Part shown: positions 7,273 to 15,877 of the stretch, piece by piece
Position numbering within the stretch: the first letter of the stretch is position 1
Layout: each line of letters opens with the position of its first letter
Assembly: GCA_905480425.1 (NCBI GenBank)
Contig: CAJQQG010000049.1
Coordinates: forward strand, 1-46,641
Length of the DNA stretch: 46,641 nt
Direction: 5' to 3'
Source: an uncultured Flavobacteriaceae bacterium
Lineage (GTDB): Bacteria > Bacteroidota > Bacteroidia > Flavobacteriales > Flavobacteriaceae
Notes under the pieces: generated by a model
What the model saw: the letters and a program-made list of their open reading frames with translations, nothing else
Told to the model about the DNA's origin: nothing
The model's database searches: none
Made by a program: the position numbers and the translations under genes

Positions 7273-8619
7273 ATGTTTAATAAAATATTAATTGCCAATC
7301 GTGGTGAGATAGCGATGCGTGTTATTCGAACATGCAAGGAAATGGGTGTTAAAACAGTAGCAGTTTATTCTAAAGCAGATGCGGATAGCTTACACGTTCG
7401 TTTTGCTGATGAAGCAGTTTGCATAGGACCTGCTGCAAGTAGCGAGTCTTATTTAAAAATACCTAATATCATTGCTGCAGCAGAAATAACCAATGCTGAT
7501 GCAATTCATCCAGGGTATGGTTTTCTATCTGAAAATGCCAAGTTTTCTAAAATTTGTGAAGAGCATAAAATTAAATTTATTGGAGCTTCTTGCTCAATGA
7601 TTGATCAAATGGGTGATAAAGCTTCTGCTAAAGCCACGATGAAAGCCGCTGGTGTACCAACCATTCCAGGATCAGAAGGTCTTTTGGCTTCATTAAAGGA
7701 AGCTACTTCTATTGCAAAAGAATTTGGTTACCCCGTTATGTTAAAAGCAACTGCTGGAGGAGGCGGAAAAGGAATGCGAGCGGTTTGGAAAGCTGATGAG
7801 CTTGAAAAGGCATGGGAAAGTGCTCGTCAAGAAGCTAAAGCTGCCTTTGGAAATGACGCTATGTATATGGAAAAACTTATTGAAGAGCCTCGCCATATTG
7901 AAATTCAAATTGTAGGCGATTCAACAGGAAAAGCGTGTCACCTTTCAGAGCGTGATTGTTCTATTCAAAGGCGTCATCAAAAACTAACTGAGGAAACCCC
8001 CTCTCCTTTTATGACAAATACCCTGAGAAAGAAAATGGGAGACGCCGCTGTAAAAGCTGCAGAACACATAAAATATGAAGGTGCAGGAACAATAGAATTT
8101 TTAGTTGACAAGCATCGAAATTTCTATTTTATGGAAATGAATACTCGTATTCAAGTTGAACACCCCATTACAGAACAAGTTATTGAATTTGATTTGATAC
8201 GTGAGCAAATTAAAGTTGCAGCAGGACAGAAAATCACCGGAAAACATTACCTCCCCAGGCTGCACTCTATTGAATGTCGTATTAATGCTGAAGATCCGTT
8301 AAATGATTTTAGACCTAGCCCAGGGGTGATAACAAACCTTCATCTTCCAGGAGGACATGGTATAAGGATTGACACTCACGTATATAGCGGCTATGTGATT
8401 CCGCCTTATTATGATTCTATGATTGCTAAACTTATTACTACTGCGCAAACTCGTGAGGAGGCTATTAGTAAAATGAAAAGGGCACTAGAGGAGTTTATTG
8501 TAGAGGGTGTTAAAACAACCATCCCTTTTCACCTAAAACTTATGAGTGATCCGACTTATGTTAAGGGCGATTATACCACTAAGTTTATGGAGAGTTTTTC
8601 TATGGAAATCTCGGAATAA
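7273..8619 (+). CDS. accC: Biotin carboxylase subunit of acetyl-CoA carboxylase
   Basis: A 448-residue ATP-grasp enzyme in the usual order: N-terminal Rossmann-like domain ([16 protein letters not shown]), ATP-grasp with the GGGGKGMR glycine-rich loop near residue 163-170, and a C-terminal biotin-carboxylase domain. RRHQK near 237, [11 protein letters not shown] near 290-300 and ECRINAED near 335 are conserved catalytic stretches. It carboxylates the biotin on AccB with ATP and bicarbonate. Its stop codon abuts the stop of the convergent prolyl oligopeptidase gene with no gap, and no terminator hairpin is visible between them. Confidence 0.97.
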   Translation: MFNKILIANRGEIAMRVIRTCKEMGVKTVAVYSKADADSLHVRFADEAVCIGPAASSESYLKIPNIIAAAEITNADAIHPGYGFLSENAKFSKICEEHKIKFIGASCSMIDQMGDKASAKATMKAAGVPTIPGSEGLLASLKEATSIAKEFGYPVMLKATAGGGGKGMRAVWKADELEKAWESARQEAKAAFGNDAMYMEKLIEEPRHIEIQIVGDSTGKACHLSERDCSIQRRHQKLTEETPSPFMTNTLRKKMGDAAVKAAEHIKYEGAGTIEFLVDKHRNFYFMEMNTRIQVEHPITEQVIEFDLIREQIKVAAGQKITGKHYLPRLHSIECRINAEDPLNDFRPSPGVITNLHLPGGHGIRIDTHVYSGYVIPPYYDSMIAKLITTAQTREEAISKMKRALEEFIVEGVKTTIPFHLKLMSDPTYVKGDYTTKFMESFSMEISE

Positions 8620-10746
8620 TTATAAATTAATTTTTTCTGGTAATACTTTGAAACCCATATTGTAGAGTGTAAAACCAAAAATATCTGCATACTGTTCAAT
8701 AGTTTTAGAAACCGGGGTTCCAGCTCCATGTCCTGCATTAGTTTCTATACGAATAAGCACAGGATTATCGCCCTGTTGTTTGTCTTGTAATTCCGCAGCA
8801 AATTTAAAAGAATGTGCAGGGACCACTCTGTCATCATGATCTCCAGTAGTTATTAAAGTCGCAGGATAACGTGTTTCTTGTTTTACATTATGAACAGGAG
8901 AATAGCCCTTTAAATAATCAAACATTTCTTTCGATTCTTCTGAAGTTCCATAGTCATAGGACCATCCAGCTCCTGAAGTGAATTTATGATAGCGCAGCAT
9001 ATCTAAAACTCCAACAGCAGGTAAAGCTACTTTCATTAATTCAGGACGTTGTGTCATCACTGCACCAACCAAAAGACCCCCGTTTGACCCTCCACGGACA
9101 GCTAAGAATTCAGGACTTGTAATTTTTTCTGTAATGAGATATTCAGCCGCTGCAATAAAATCATCAAATACATTTTGTTTTTTTTGCTGGATTCCTGCAT
9201 TATGCCAGTTTTTTCCATACTCTCCACCTCCTCTTAAATTAGGGACGGCGTATACACCTCCTTGTTCCATCCAAATTGCATTCGTGATACTAAAAGAAGG
9301 GCGAAGACTTATATTAAAGCCTCCATAGCCATATAGAATGGTAGGGTTCTTTCCATCGTATTCTATCCCTTTTTTATGGGTAATGATCATTGGTACTTTA
9401 GTGCCATCTTCTGAGTTATAAAATACTTGGGTAGAGATATAATCGTCTGAGTTAAAATCAATTTCAGGAGTCCAATATTTTTTTGAGGTTTGAGTTTTGG
9501 GCTCATAAGAATAAATAATACCTGGAGAGTGATAGTTGCTAAAGCTGTAATAAAGTAAATCAACCTCTTTTTTACCATTAAAACCTCCAGCAGTTCCAAT
9601 ACCGGGCAGTTTAACTTCTCCCAGGTTATTCCCCTTACTATCATATTGAATTACTTTAGTAATTGCATCTACCATGTATTTAGCAAAAAAGAAACCACTC
9701 CCACTACTTGGTGATAAAACATGTTCTGTTTCTGGAATAAAATCCTTCCAATATTTTTCTTGAGGCCTTTTTGCGGTTGCCGTTACAACTTTTTGATTAG
9801 GGGCATTTGTATTGGTTACCATATAAAGAAGTGACCCTTCAGAGTCCATTAAATAACTATCAGTACTGTAATCTTGATCCATTGGAATTAATGGACTATC
9901 TGGGATGGTCAAATCTTTTAAAAAAGTAATATTACCAGAAGTTGTTTTAGATGCAGAAACAACTAAATAATGACCATCATCGGTTACAGAAGCTCCTACG
10001 TAACGATGTTTTTGCTCTGGAGTTCCGCCATAAATAAGGACATCTTCCCCTTGTGGATCTCCTAGTTTATGATAGTATAATTTGTGTTGATCGGTCATAT
10101 CCGAAAGTTCACTTCCATCGGGCTTATCATAGCTTGAGTAGAAAAATCCTTCCTCTAGTTTCCATTGAATCCCACTAAATTTTACATCCACAATCGTGTC
10201 TTCAATAATGGTGTTTTGTATAGCATCAAGCACAATTATTTTTCGCCAATCACTACCCCCTTCACTCACAGAATAAGCGACTAATTTACCAGAGCTCGAA
10301 AAACTAAGTCCCGCCAAAGATGTAGTGCCGTCTTTTGCAAAAGTATTAGGGTTTAAAAAGACTTTGGCTACTTCATCTTTTTTTTGCCGGTAGATTACAG
10401 ATTGATTTTGTAAGCCATCGTTTTTATAAAAATAAGTGAAGTCACCCTCTTTAAAGGGGGCTGATAGTTTTTCATAATTCCAGAGCTGTTCGAGTCGATT
10501 TTTTAATTGACTTCTAAAGGGAATGTCTTCTAGATAAGAAAAGGTCACCTCATTTTGCTTGCCTACCCAACTTTTAGTTTTTTTAGAATTATCATCTTCT
10601 AACCATCGATAACTATCAATAACTTCTGTTTCAAAATAGGAGTCTACTATTGGAATTTTTTGAGTATCTGGGTAATTCATTTTTCCTGAGTTATCTTGAC
10701 AAGAGGCCAAGGCTAATAAAAGTAGAAAGGGTATGGAGGGTTTCAT
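8620..10746 (-). CDS. Prolyl oligopeptidase (S9A), predicted lipoprotein
   Basis: A 708-residue serine peptidase. The N-terminus is a lipoprotein signal with lipobox LASC (Cys16), so the enzyme is expected to be exported and lipid-anchored. Residues of about 70-420 form the seven-bladed propeller that limits access to peptides. The C-terminal alpha/beta-hydrolase domain holds the triad Ser554 (GGSNGG), Asp639 (DHDDRVV) and His673 (AGHGAG). It cleaves short peptides after proline. Flavobacterial members of this family are often exported. The gene is monocistronic by context: a terminator lies upstream (10783-10826) and accC converges from the other side. I saw no clear -7 element in front of it. 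Confidence 0.95.
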   Translation of the reverse strand: MKPSIPFLLLLALASCQDNSGKMNYPDTQKIPIVDSYFETEVIDSYRWLEDDNSKKTKSWVGKQNEVTFSYLEDIPFRSQLKNRLEQLWNYEKLSAPFKEGDFTYFYKNDGLQNQSVIYRQKKDEVAKVFLNPNTFAKDGTTSLAGLSFSSSGKLVAYSVSEGGSDWRKIIVLDAIQNTIIEDTIVDVKFSGIQWKLEEGFFYSSYDKPDGSELSDMTDQHKLYYHKLGDPQGEDVLIYGGTPEQKHRYVGASVTDDGHYLVVSASKTTSGNITFLKDLTIPDSPLIPMDQDYSTDSYLMDSEGSLLYMVTNTNAPNQKVVTATAKRPQEKYWKDFIPETEHVLSPSSGSGFFFAKYMVDAITKVIQYDSKGNNLGEVKLPGIGTAGGFNGKKEVDLLYYSFSNYHSPGIIYSYEPKTQTSKKYWTPEIDFNSDDYISTQVFYNSEDGTKVPMIITHKKGIEYDGKNPTILYGYGGFNISLRPSFSITNAIWMEQGGVYAVPNLRGGGEYGKNWHNAGIQQKKQNVFDDFIAAAEYLITEKITSPEFLAVRGGSNGGLLVGAVMTQRPELMKVALPAVGVLDMLRYHKFTSGAGWSYDYGTSEESKEMFDYLKGYSPVHNVKQETRYPATLITTGDHDDRVVPAHSFKFAAELQDKQQGDNPVLIRIETNAGHGAGTPVSKTIEQYADIFGFTLYNMGFKVLPEKINL

Positions 10747-10782
10747 AAAAATGATTTTGAACCTTGAATGTACTCTTTTTAA

Positions 10783-10826
10783 TAAAAAAAAACCTTCTAA
10801 AAGTTCTTTTAATGAACGATAGAAGG
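10783..10826 (-). terminator. Terminator after the carbonic anhydrase gene
   Basis: On the minus strand CCTTCTA pairs with TAGAAGG (7 bp) at the base, and an inner GTTC/GAAC pair can stack within the loop. A run of nine to ten T residues follows. It ends the carbonic anhydrase transcript 27 nt after its stop and separates it from the oligopeptidase gene. Confidence 0.75.
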
Positions 10827-10853
10827 GTAGTTATCTTTGATTTGAAATTTACA

Positions 10854-11483
10854 TTATTTGTAAAAATTTACTATTCCTTTATTGATATCATACATACCAC
10901 CAATAATTTTAATTTCCCCTTTTTGCTCCATTTCAGCAAGAACTTCACTTTTAGCACGAATACTATCAATGGTCATTAGTACATTTTTCACTGCAACTTC
11001 ATTTACAAAATCAATATTCCCTGAATTTCTTAAAGCCTCCTCTTTTGGATCAATAACAGCCGCAACGGCTGGTTCAATTTTTTTAATTAACGCAGTAAGG
11101 TTTCCAAGACGAGCATGATCACAAGCTCCTTTTACGGCTCCACAAGCAGTGTGCCCTAATACTACTATTAGTTTTGTGCCTGCAAGTTTACTAGCAAATT
11201 CCATACTTCCTAAAATATCTTCATTCACAAAGTTTCCAGCAACACGAACGCTAAAAATATCTCCAATTCCTTGATCAAAAATCAGTTCTGAAGAAACTCT
11301 AGAGTCAATGCAACTTAGAATGGTCGAATGAGGATATTGTCCTGTGCTAGTTTCTTCTACTTGTTGCATAAGGTCTCTTTCAAGTTCCTTTTTTTGAGTA
11401 AAACGCTGGTTTCCATTAATTAATTCTTGAAGAGAAGAATCGGGGGTCATTTGTGCTTGCGTTTCTTTTGTATGTGCTTTCAT
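10854..11483 (-). CDS. Beta-class carbonic anhydrase
   Basis: This 209-residue protein has the beta-carbonic anhydrase zinc site: Cys58 with the Asp60-Arg62 dyad (SCIDSR), and His111-x-x-Cys114 (LGHTACGAVKGA). It interconverts CO2 and bicarbonate. No signal peptide is evident, so it is probably cytosolic, where it could feed bicarbonate to biotin carboxylase; that link is inference. The gene has its own predicted promoter (11555-11585), a 5' UTR of about 65 nt, and its own terminator, so it is a single-gene unit. Confidence 0.95.
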   Translation of the reverse strand: MKAHTKETQAQMTPDSSLQELINGNQRFTQKKELERDLMQQVEETSTGQYPHSTILSCIDSRVSSELIFDQGIGDIFSVRVAGNFVNEDILGSMEFASKLAGTKLIVVLGHTACGAVKGACDHARLGNLTALIKKIEPAVAAVIDPKEEALRNSGNIDFVNEVAVKNVLMTIDSIRAKSEVLAEMEQKGEIKIIGGMYDINKGIVNFYK

Positions 11484-11554
11484 AATAATTAATTTTTTTA
11501 CTTTAGAATTACTTACGCGAATCGTATCGTCAATTATTTCTATTTTTCAAGGTC

Positions 11555-11585
11555 TAAATATAATAGTATCATCAGTAATTTCAAA
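11555..11585 (-). promoter_or_regulatory. Promoter of the carbonic anhydrase gene (TTTG-N19-TATATTTA)
   Basis: On the minus strand TTTG (11582-11585) is followed after 19 nt by TATATTTA (11555-11562). Spacing and sequence fit the Bacteroidota -33/-7 promoter, with one mismatch at the last -7 base. It lies just after the end of asd. Confidence 0.55.
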
Positions 11586-11601
11586 ACCAAATAATTCCTT
11601 T

Positions 11602-12588
11602 TTACAGAACGTTTGCAATGAGATACTCTGCAATTTGAACTGTATTTGTGGCAGCACCTTTCCTTAAATTATCTGCAACAATCCATAAATTAACAGCATT
11701 AGGATGTGAAGTATCTCGTCGAATCCTTCCAATAAATACATCATCTTTACCTTCTGCATAAATTGGCATTGGGTAGGTGTTTGTTTCTGGATTATCCTGT
11801 ACAACAACCCCTGGGGTATTATGTAGCAGTTTTCTAATATCACTTATTTCAAAAGGATTTCCAAATTCAATATTTACAGCTTCACTGTGTCCACCGGCTA
11901 CTGGAATACGTATTGCAGTCGCTGTAATCCCCATGGTATCATCGCCTAAAATTTTATGGGTTTCGTGGACTAATTTCATTTCCTCTTTGGTATAATCATT
12001 TTCTAGAAAGACATCACAATGTGGGATGGCATTTTTATGAATAGGATAGGGATAAGCCATCACTCCTTTTTTCCCTTGAGTTTCATTATTTAATTGCTCT
12101 ACTGCTTTTACACCTGTTCCAGTAATGGATTGGTAGGTTGAAATAATAAGGCGTTTTATTTTGTACACTTTATGCAATGGAGCTAACGCCATAACCATTT
12201 GAATAGTAGAACAGTTAGGATTGGCAATAATTTTATCCTCCGACGTCAATTCGTTTCCATTAATTTCAGGAACAATTAATTTTTTAGAGGGATCCATTCG
12301 CCATGCAGAAGAATTATCAATTACGACGGTTCCTAAGGCAGCAAATTTTGGTGCCCATTCCAGTGAAGTGTCACCTCCTGCAGAAAATAATGCAATAGCT
12401 GGCTTGGCTGCAACTGCTGTTTCTAAACCAATAACCTTAAGTGTTTTCCCTTTAAAGGGAATCTCTTTCCCTACCGATCGTTCTGAAGCAACTAGCAACA
12501 ATTCTGTTATAGGAAGATTACGTTCTACTAAAACTTCTAACATTACATTTCCGACCATTCCTGTGGCACCAACCAGAGCAATTTTCAT
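11602..12588 (-). CDS. asd: Aspartate-semialdehyde dehydrogenase
   Basis: A 328-residue enzyme with the NADP-binding GATGMVG near residue 8-13 and catalytic Cys126 in NPNCSTIQ. The substrate-binding GGHSEAVN stretch with its conserved His lies near 233-240. It reduces aspartyl-phosphate to aspartate semialdehyde, the branch point to lysine/diaminopimelate, threonine and methionine. Its length is typical of the bacterial short form. The ATG is preceded by a TATTTTTG box (12605-12612), so the gene likely has its own promoter with a very short leader. Confidence 0.96.
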   Translation of the reverse strand: MKIALVGATGMVGNVMLEVLVERNLPITELLLVASERSVGKEIPFKGKTLKVIGLETAVAAKPAIALFSAGGDTSLEWAPKFAALGTVVIDNSSAWRMDPSKKLIVPEINGNELTSEDKIIANPNCSTIQMVMALAPLHKVYKIKRLIISTYQSITGTGVKAVEQLNNETQGKKGVMAYPYPIHKNAIPHCDVFLENDYTKEEMKLVHETHKILGDDTMGITATAIRIPVAGGHSEAVNIEFGNPFEISDIRKLLHNTPGVVVQDNPETNTYPMPIYAEGKDDVFIGRIRRDTSHPNAVNLWIVADNLRKGAATNTVQIAEYLIANVL

Positions 12589-12604
12589 TTTAATTAATTT
12601 TTAC

Positions 12605-12612
12605 CAAAAATA
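12605..12612 (-). promoter_or_regulatory. -7 promoter element (TATTTTTG) for asd
   Basis: An exact TAnnTTTG match on the minus strand, 16 nt from the asd ATG. It predicts a 5' UTR of about 10-12 nt. The -33 region is not distinctive. Confidence 0.45.
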
Positions 12613-12689
12613 GAATTAAAAAATACAGCGACCATAATTCATTATAAATTTAAATTAAAGCAATAATTTGTTTTAATTATAACAAATAA

Positions 12690-13781
12690 TTATTCATTAA
12701 TTATTCTCTTTATTCTAGGTCCTAATCCAGAAAGTATTTCATAGCTAATAGACTGACCCTGTTTTGAAAATGAGGCTGCTGTATTATGATTTGTACCAAA
12801 AAAACAGACAGTATCTTGAGGTTTACATTTTATGTTTGTGACATCAATCATCAGCATGTCCATACACACATTACCAACAATGGGCGCTTCTTCTCCATGA
12901 ATAAAAACATATCCTTTGTGATGCCCAAAGTGCCTTCCAATTCCATCTGCATGGCCAAGTGGGAGGGTTGCAATTATAGAATCTACAGGAGCTTTCCATC
13001 CATGATCATAACCTACATAAGAACCTTTTTTGACTTTATGAATTTGTGTAATCTCACTTTCCAGAATAGCAATGGGCTTTAAAAGGGCATCCCACTTTGG
13101 GTGATTTGCAAATCCATGAAAAGCAATGCCACACCGTACCATATCATATTGCAACTCAGGATAATTGAATATCCCCGAACTGTTTAGTAAATGGAATTTA
13201 GGTATTGAAGAGTTTTGCGTTGAATGCGCCTTTTTTATGGCTTCAAATAGTGCAATTTGCTGATCACATGATTGGGACGGTCGTTGGTCTTCTGAAGCTG
13301 ACAAATGAGAATAAACACTCTTTAAATTAAACTGATTGGATGCTGCTTGTGAAATCACCCAATCAGTGTCTTCAGGAGAAAACCCCACTCGGTATAAGCC
13401 AGTATTATATTTTATGTGAATAGGATACTTTGTCTTGTTTGTGAGCTTTAGAAGTCCTTTAAAGGCCATTAAAAGTGAGCGACTGTATAGGCATGGTTCC
13501 AATGCCTTCTCTATTATTGTTTTTAAGGAATTTACCTGAGGATAAAACACCATAATCGGAATTTTAACTCCACAACTGCGTAATACTTCTCCTTCTTCTG
13601 CATAGGCAACCGCAAGATAATCAACTCCTAGTGCCTCAAGTCTTTTTGCGACAGCTTCTGAATCGCTTCCATAAGCTCCTGCCTTTACTACAGCCACAAT
13701 TTGTGTTTCAGAATTCAGTTGTTTTTGAATCTGAGAATAATTATGATTAAGATGAGAAAGATGAAGGTTGAGTGAGTTCAA
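12690..13781 (-). CDS. alr: Alanine racemase
   Basis: A 363-residue fold-type III PLP enzyme. The PLP-binding Lys33 lies in VVKAGAYGS; most family members read K-A-[ND]-A-Y-G-H-G, so Gly35 and Ser39 are departures. SSGIFN (near 205), GxxFHG (near 218) and the C-terminal NVCMDMLMIDV with the second-subunit catalytic region are present. It racemises L- and D-alanine for peptidoglycan. It starts 9 nt after the tdk stop and is surely co-transcribed with tdk. Standalone length argues against the MurF-Alr fusion found in many Bacteroidota; whether a fusion copy exists elsewhere cannot be seen here. Confidence 0.92.
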   Translation of the reverse strand: MNSLNLHLSHLNHNYSQIQKQLNSETQIVAVVKAGAYGSDSEAVAKRLEALGVDYLAVAYAEEGEVLRSCGVKIPIMVFYPQVNSLKTIIEKALEPCLYSRSLLMAFKGLLKLTNKTKYPIHIKYNTGLYRVGFSPEDTDWVISQAASNQFNLKSVYSHLSASEDQRPSQSCDQQIALFEAIKKAHSTQNSSIPKFHLLNSSGIFNYPELQYDMVRCGIAFHGFANHPKWDALLKPIAILESEITQIHKVKKGSYVGYDHGWKAPVDSIIATLPLGHADGIGRHFGHHKGYVFIHGEEAPIVGNVCMDMLMIDVTNIKCKPQDTVCFFGTNHNTAASFSKQGQSISYEILSGLGPRIKRIINE

Positions 13782-13790
13782 GACGTTTGA

Positions 13791-14402
13791 TTAGATACCA
13801 CGATTATTATTTTTCTTTTTCTTTTGGGCTTTTTGGGCTTTGTTAAACGCTACTCTAGAAAGGGGTTCATAATTTTCTTTTTCACCTAAAAGAACCAAAG
13901 TATTATCTTCAGAGGTTCTAAAACTATTATGTGCCAACCTTCCTGTTCGTGTACAAATGGCATGTACTTTAGTAACATATTCTGCCGTAGCCATTAAGGC
14001 TGGCATAGGACCAAAAGGATTTCCTTGAAAATCCATATCTAAACCAGCGACAATAACACGCACACCATTATTGGCAAGGTCGTTACAGACTTTTACAATT
14101 TCATCATCAAAAAATTGAGCTTCGTCAATTCCCACGACATCACAGCCATCAGCTAACATAGGAATATTTGCCGCAGCCGGAACTGGAGTAGATGGAATTT
14201 GATTTTTATCATGAGAAGTGACTAACTCATCATCATAACGCAAGTCTATTGCAGGTTTAAAAATTTCAATTTTCTGCTTTGCAAATTGTGCTCGTCTAAG
14301 ACGGCGAATAAGTTCTTCTGTTTTTCCAGAAAACATAGAGCCACAGATCACTTCAATCCATCCAAATTGTTCGTTTGAGTTTACGGTATTTTCTAAAAAC
14401 AT
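13791..14402 (-). CDS. tdk: Thymidine kinase, type II
   Basis: A 203-residue protein with P-loop GSMFSGKT (Lys27), a DEAQFF stretch with the catalytic/metal acidic residues near 94-99, and the thymidine-lid region [21 protein letters not shown]. In Escherichia coli and human TK1 the lid is pinned by four zinc-binding Cys; only one remains here, so this form probably lacks structural zinc. It phosphorylates thymidine in the salvage pathway. The basic Lys-rich tail (AQKAQKKKK) follows the kinase domain. It heads the tdk-alr operon. Confidence 0.95.
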   Translation of the reverse strand: MFLENTVNSNEQFGWIEVICGSMFSGKTEELIRRLRRAQFAKQKIEIFKPAIDLRYDDELVTSHDKNQIPSTPVPAAANIPMLADGCDVVGIDEAQFFDDEIVKVCNDLANNGVRVIVAGLDMDFQGNPFGPMPALMATAEYVTKVHAICTRTGRLAHNSFRTSEDNTLVLLGEKENYEPLSRVAFNKAQKAQKKKKNNNRGI

Positions 14403-14448
14403 TTTGTAATTTTCAACTTGAAAAACAGATTTTTAAAGCCTATTTTAT

Positions 14449-14456
14449 CAAAGGTA
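14449..14456 (-). promoter_or_regulatory. -7 promoter element (TACCTTTG) for tdk-alr
   Basis: An exact TAnnTTTG match on the minus strand, 46 nt upstream of the tdk ATG, in the divergent gap between tdk and the hypothetical gene at 14489. The implied 5' UTR is about 42 nt. Confidence 0.5.
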
Positions 14457-14488
14457 TTAAAATCTAATGGGTTGTAGGGCTAAAAATC

Positions 14489-15169
14489 ATGACAGAACAA
14501 ATAAAAAACGCATTAGTTAAATGGGCGGAAAGGGTCCTAGATAACCATGAGCATTGGGATGCATTAGAAACTCATGAGGCTTTGCAAAAGTTATATGAAA
14601 TCTCTATCTATCATAAAATGACGGAAAGAGAGGATGTGAAAAACACAGAGCAATGGGAACTTCAACAAAACAAGCTTAAATCTGTAATAGATTCCTTAAG
14701 CGGGATTAGTGCTTCTAAAGGAAAAACGACTCAAGAAGAAAATATTGAAGTACCCTCTGTAATGGACACTATAAAAAATATGGTGACTGAAATGCCAGAG
14801 AGTGAGAGTTATGAGAAATTATTTAACACAGTTTCAGACACACCTACTTTTGTTATTAAAGATGAAAATAACGATTCTCAAACCGTTTCAGAAACATTAA
14901 ATGAAGAAGAAAAAGTAAATATTAATGACCTCTTTTCAAAGACTATAACTATTGATATAAATGACCGCCTTTCATTTATAAAGCATTTGTTTGAAAATGA
15001 TACAGCCTCTTATGAGCGCGTAATTTCTCAGATAATTTCCTTTGAAAGCTGGGAAGAGGTTACTGCATTTTTAAATCAAATGGTGAAACCTGAATATAAC
15101 AGTTGGAAAGGCAAAGAAGAAGTTGAAGCACGTTTTTTAACTATTTTACAAAATAATTTTACTGCATAA
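14489..15169 (+). CDS. Hypothetical acidic protein upstream of rsmI
   Basis: A 226-residue protein I do not recognise as a named family. Residues 1-70 look helical and charged (NHEHWDALETHEALQKLYEIS), residues about 75-145 are a Glu/Ser/Thr-rich, probably flexible linker, and residues 150-222 form a second compact domain (ITIDINDRLSFIKHLFEND...). That C-terminal part recalls a helical module found at the ends of uncharacterised Bacteroidota proteins. No signal peptide, membrane segment or Cys is present, so it is likely a soluble cytosolic protein. It is divergent from tdk and sits 37 nt before rsmI on the same strand. Confidence 0.8.
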   Translation: MTEQIKNALVKWAERVLDNHEHWDALETHEALQKLYEISIYHKMTEREDVKNTEQWELQQNKLKSVIDSLSGISASKGKTTQEENIEVPSVMDTIKNMVTEMPESESYEKLFNTVSDTPTFVIKDENNDSQTVSETLNEEEKVNINDLFSKTITIDINDRLSFIKHLFENDTASYERVISQIISFESWEEVTAFLNQMVKPEYNSWKGKEEVEARFLTILQNNFTA

Positions 15170-15206
15170 TAATAAGGCAGTAGCTTAATCCTTAAATTGT
15201 ACACAC

Positions 15207-15875
15207 GTGATCTATTTGATCCCTACACCCATTGGTAATTTAGAAGATATTACACTTCGAGCTATTCGTCTTTTAAAAGAAGTCGATTTGATTTTAGCGG
15301 AAGATACCCGGGTAAGCATAAAATTACTTAAGCATTTTGAAATTGGCACCCCCCTACAAAGTTTTCACATGCATAATGAGCACAAAAAAGTTGAAACGGT
15401 CGTTGAGCAGTTAAAGAATGGAAAAACAGTGGCACTAATTTCTGATGCAGGTACTCCAGGAATTTCTGATCCAGGATTTTTATTAGTTCGTGAAGCACTC
15501 AAAGAGGGGGTGGAGGTTCAATGTTTACCTGGACCTACAGCCTTAATTCCTGCTTTAGTTCAAAGCGGTATTCCATGTGATCGTTTTGTTTTTGAGGGAT
15601 TTTTACCTCCAAAAAAAGGACGTCAAACACGACTAGAACAAATGTCATTAGAAACCCGAACCCAGGTTTTTTATGAGTCCCCACATAAATTACTTAAAAC
15701 TTTAGAACAGCTCGTCACCTTTTTTGGTGCTAATCGATCTATAGCTGTGGTCCGAGAAATTTCAAAATTATATGAAAGTACCTTTAGAGGCAGTGCTCAA
15801 GAGGGGCTTGATTTTTTTGAAGTCCATCCTCCTAAAGGTGAATTTGTAATTGTCATTGAAGGTGTAAAAAAATAA
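15207..15875 (+). CDS. rsmI: 16S rRNA (cytidine1402-2'-O)-methyltransferase
   Basis: A 222-residue tetrapyrrole-methylase-fold protein starting with a GTG codon at 15207. The start is fixed by the family's N-terminus (MIYLIPTPIGNLEDITLRA). ISDAGTPGISDPG near residue 76-88 is the SAM-binding hallmark and LPGPTALIPAL near 105 follows. RsmI adds the 2'-O-methyl of m4Cm1402 in the ribosomal P site. Its length is shorter than the E. coli protein (286 residues) because the C-terminal extension is absent. It ends 2 nt before recJ. Confidence 0.95.
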   Translation: MIYLIPTPIGNLEDITLRAIRLLKEVDLILAEDTRVSIKLLKHFEIGTPLQSFHMHNEHKKVETVVEQLKNGKTVALISDAGTPGISDPGFLLVREALKEGVEVQCLPGPTALIPALVQSGIPCDRFVFEGFLPPKKGRQTRLEQMSLETRTQVFYESPHKLLKTLEQLVTFFGANRSIAVVREISKLYESTFRGSAQEGLDFFEVHPPKGEFVIVIEGVKK

Positions 15876-15877
15876 TA

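Noticed and set aside
9220-9270. CCTCC-rich stretches that look like Shine-Dalgarno sequences on the minus strand
   Set aside because: They are glycine codons inside the prolyl oligopeptidase gene and are not followed by a usable start.
10832-10839. TATCTTTG, a perfect -7 promoter match on the plus strand
   Set aside because: No plausible plus-strand gene follows; the downstream open frames are shadows of the carbonic anhydrase gene on the minus strand. It lies next to that gene's terminator.
12786-13082. Plus-strand open frame of 98 codons within alr
   Set aside because: It is antisense to conserved alanine racemase sequence, with a Cys- and Phe-rich, non-protein-like composition.
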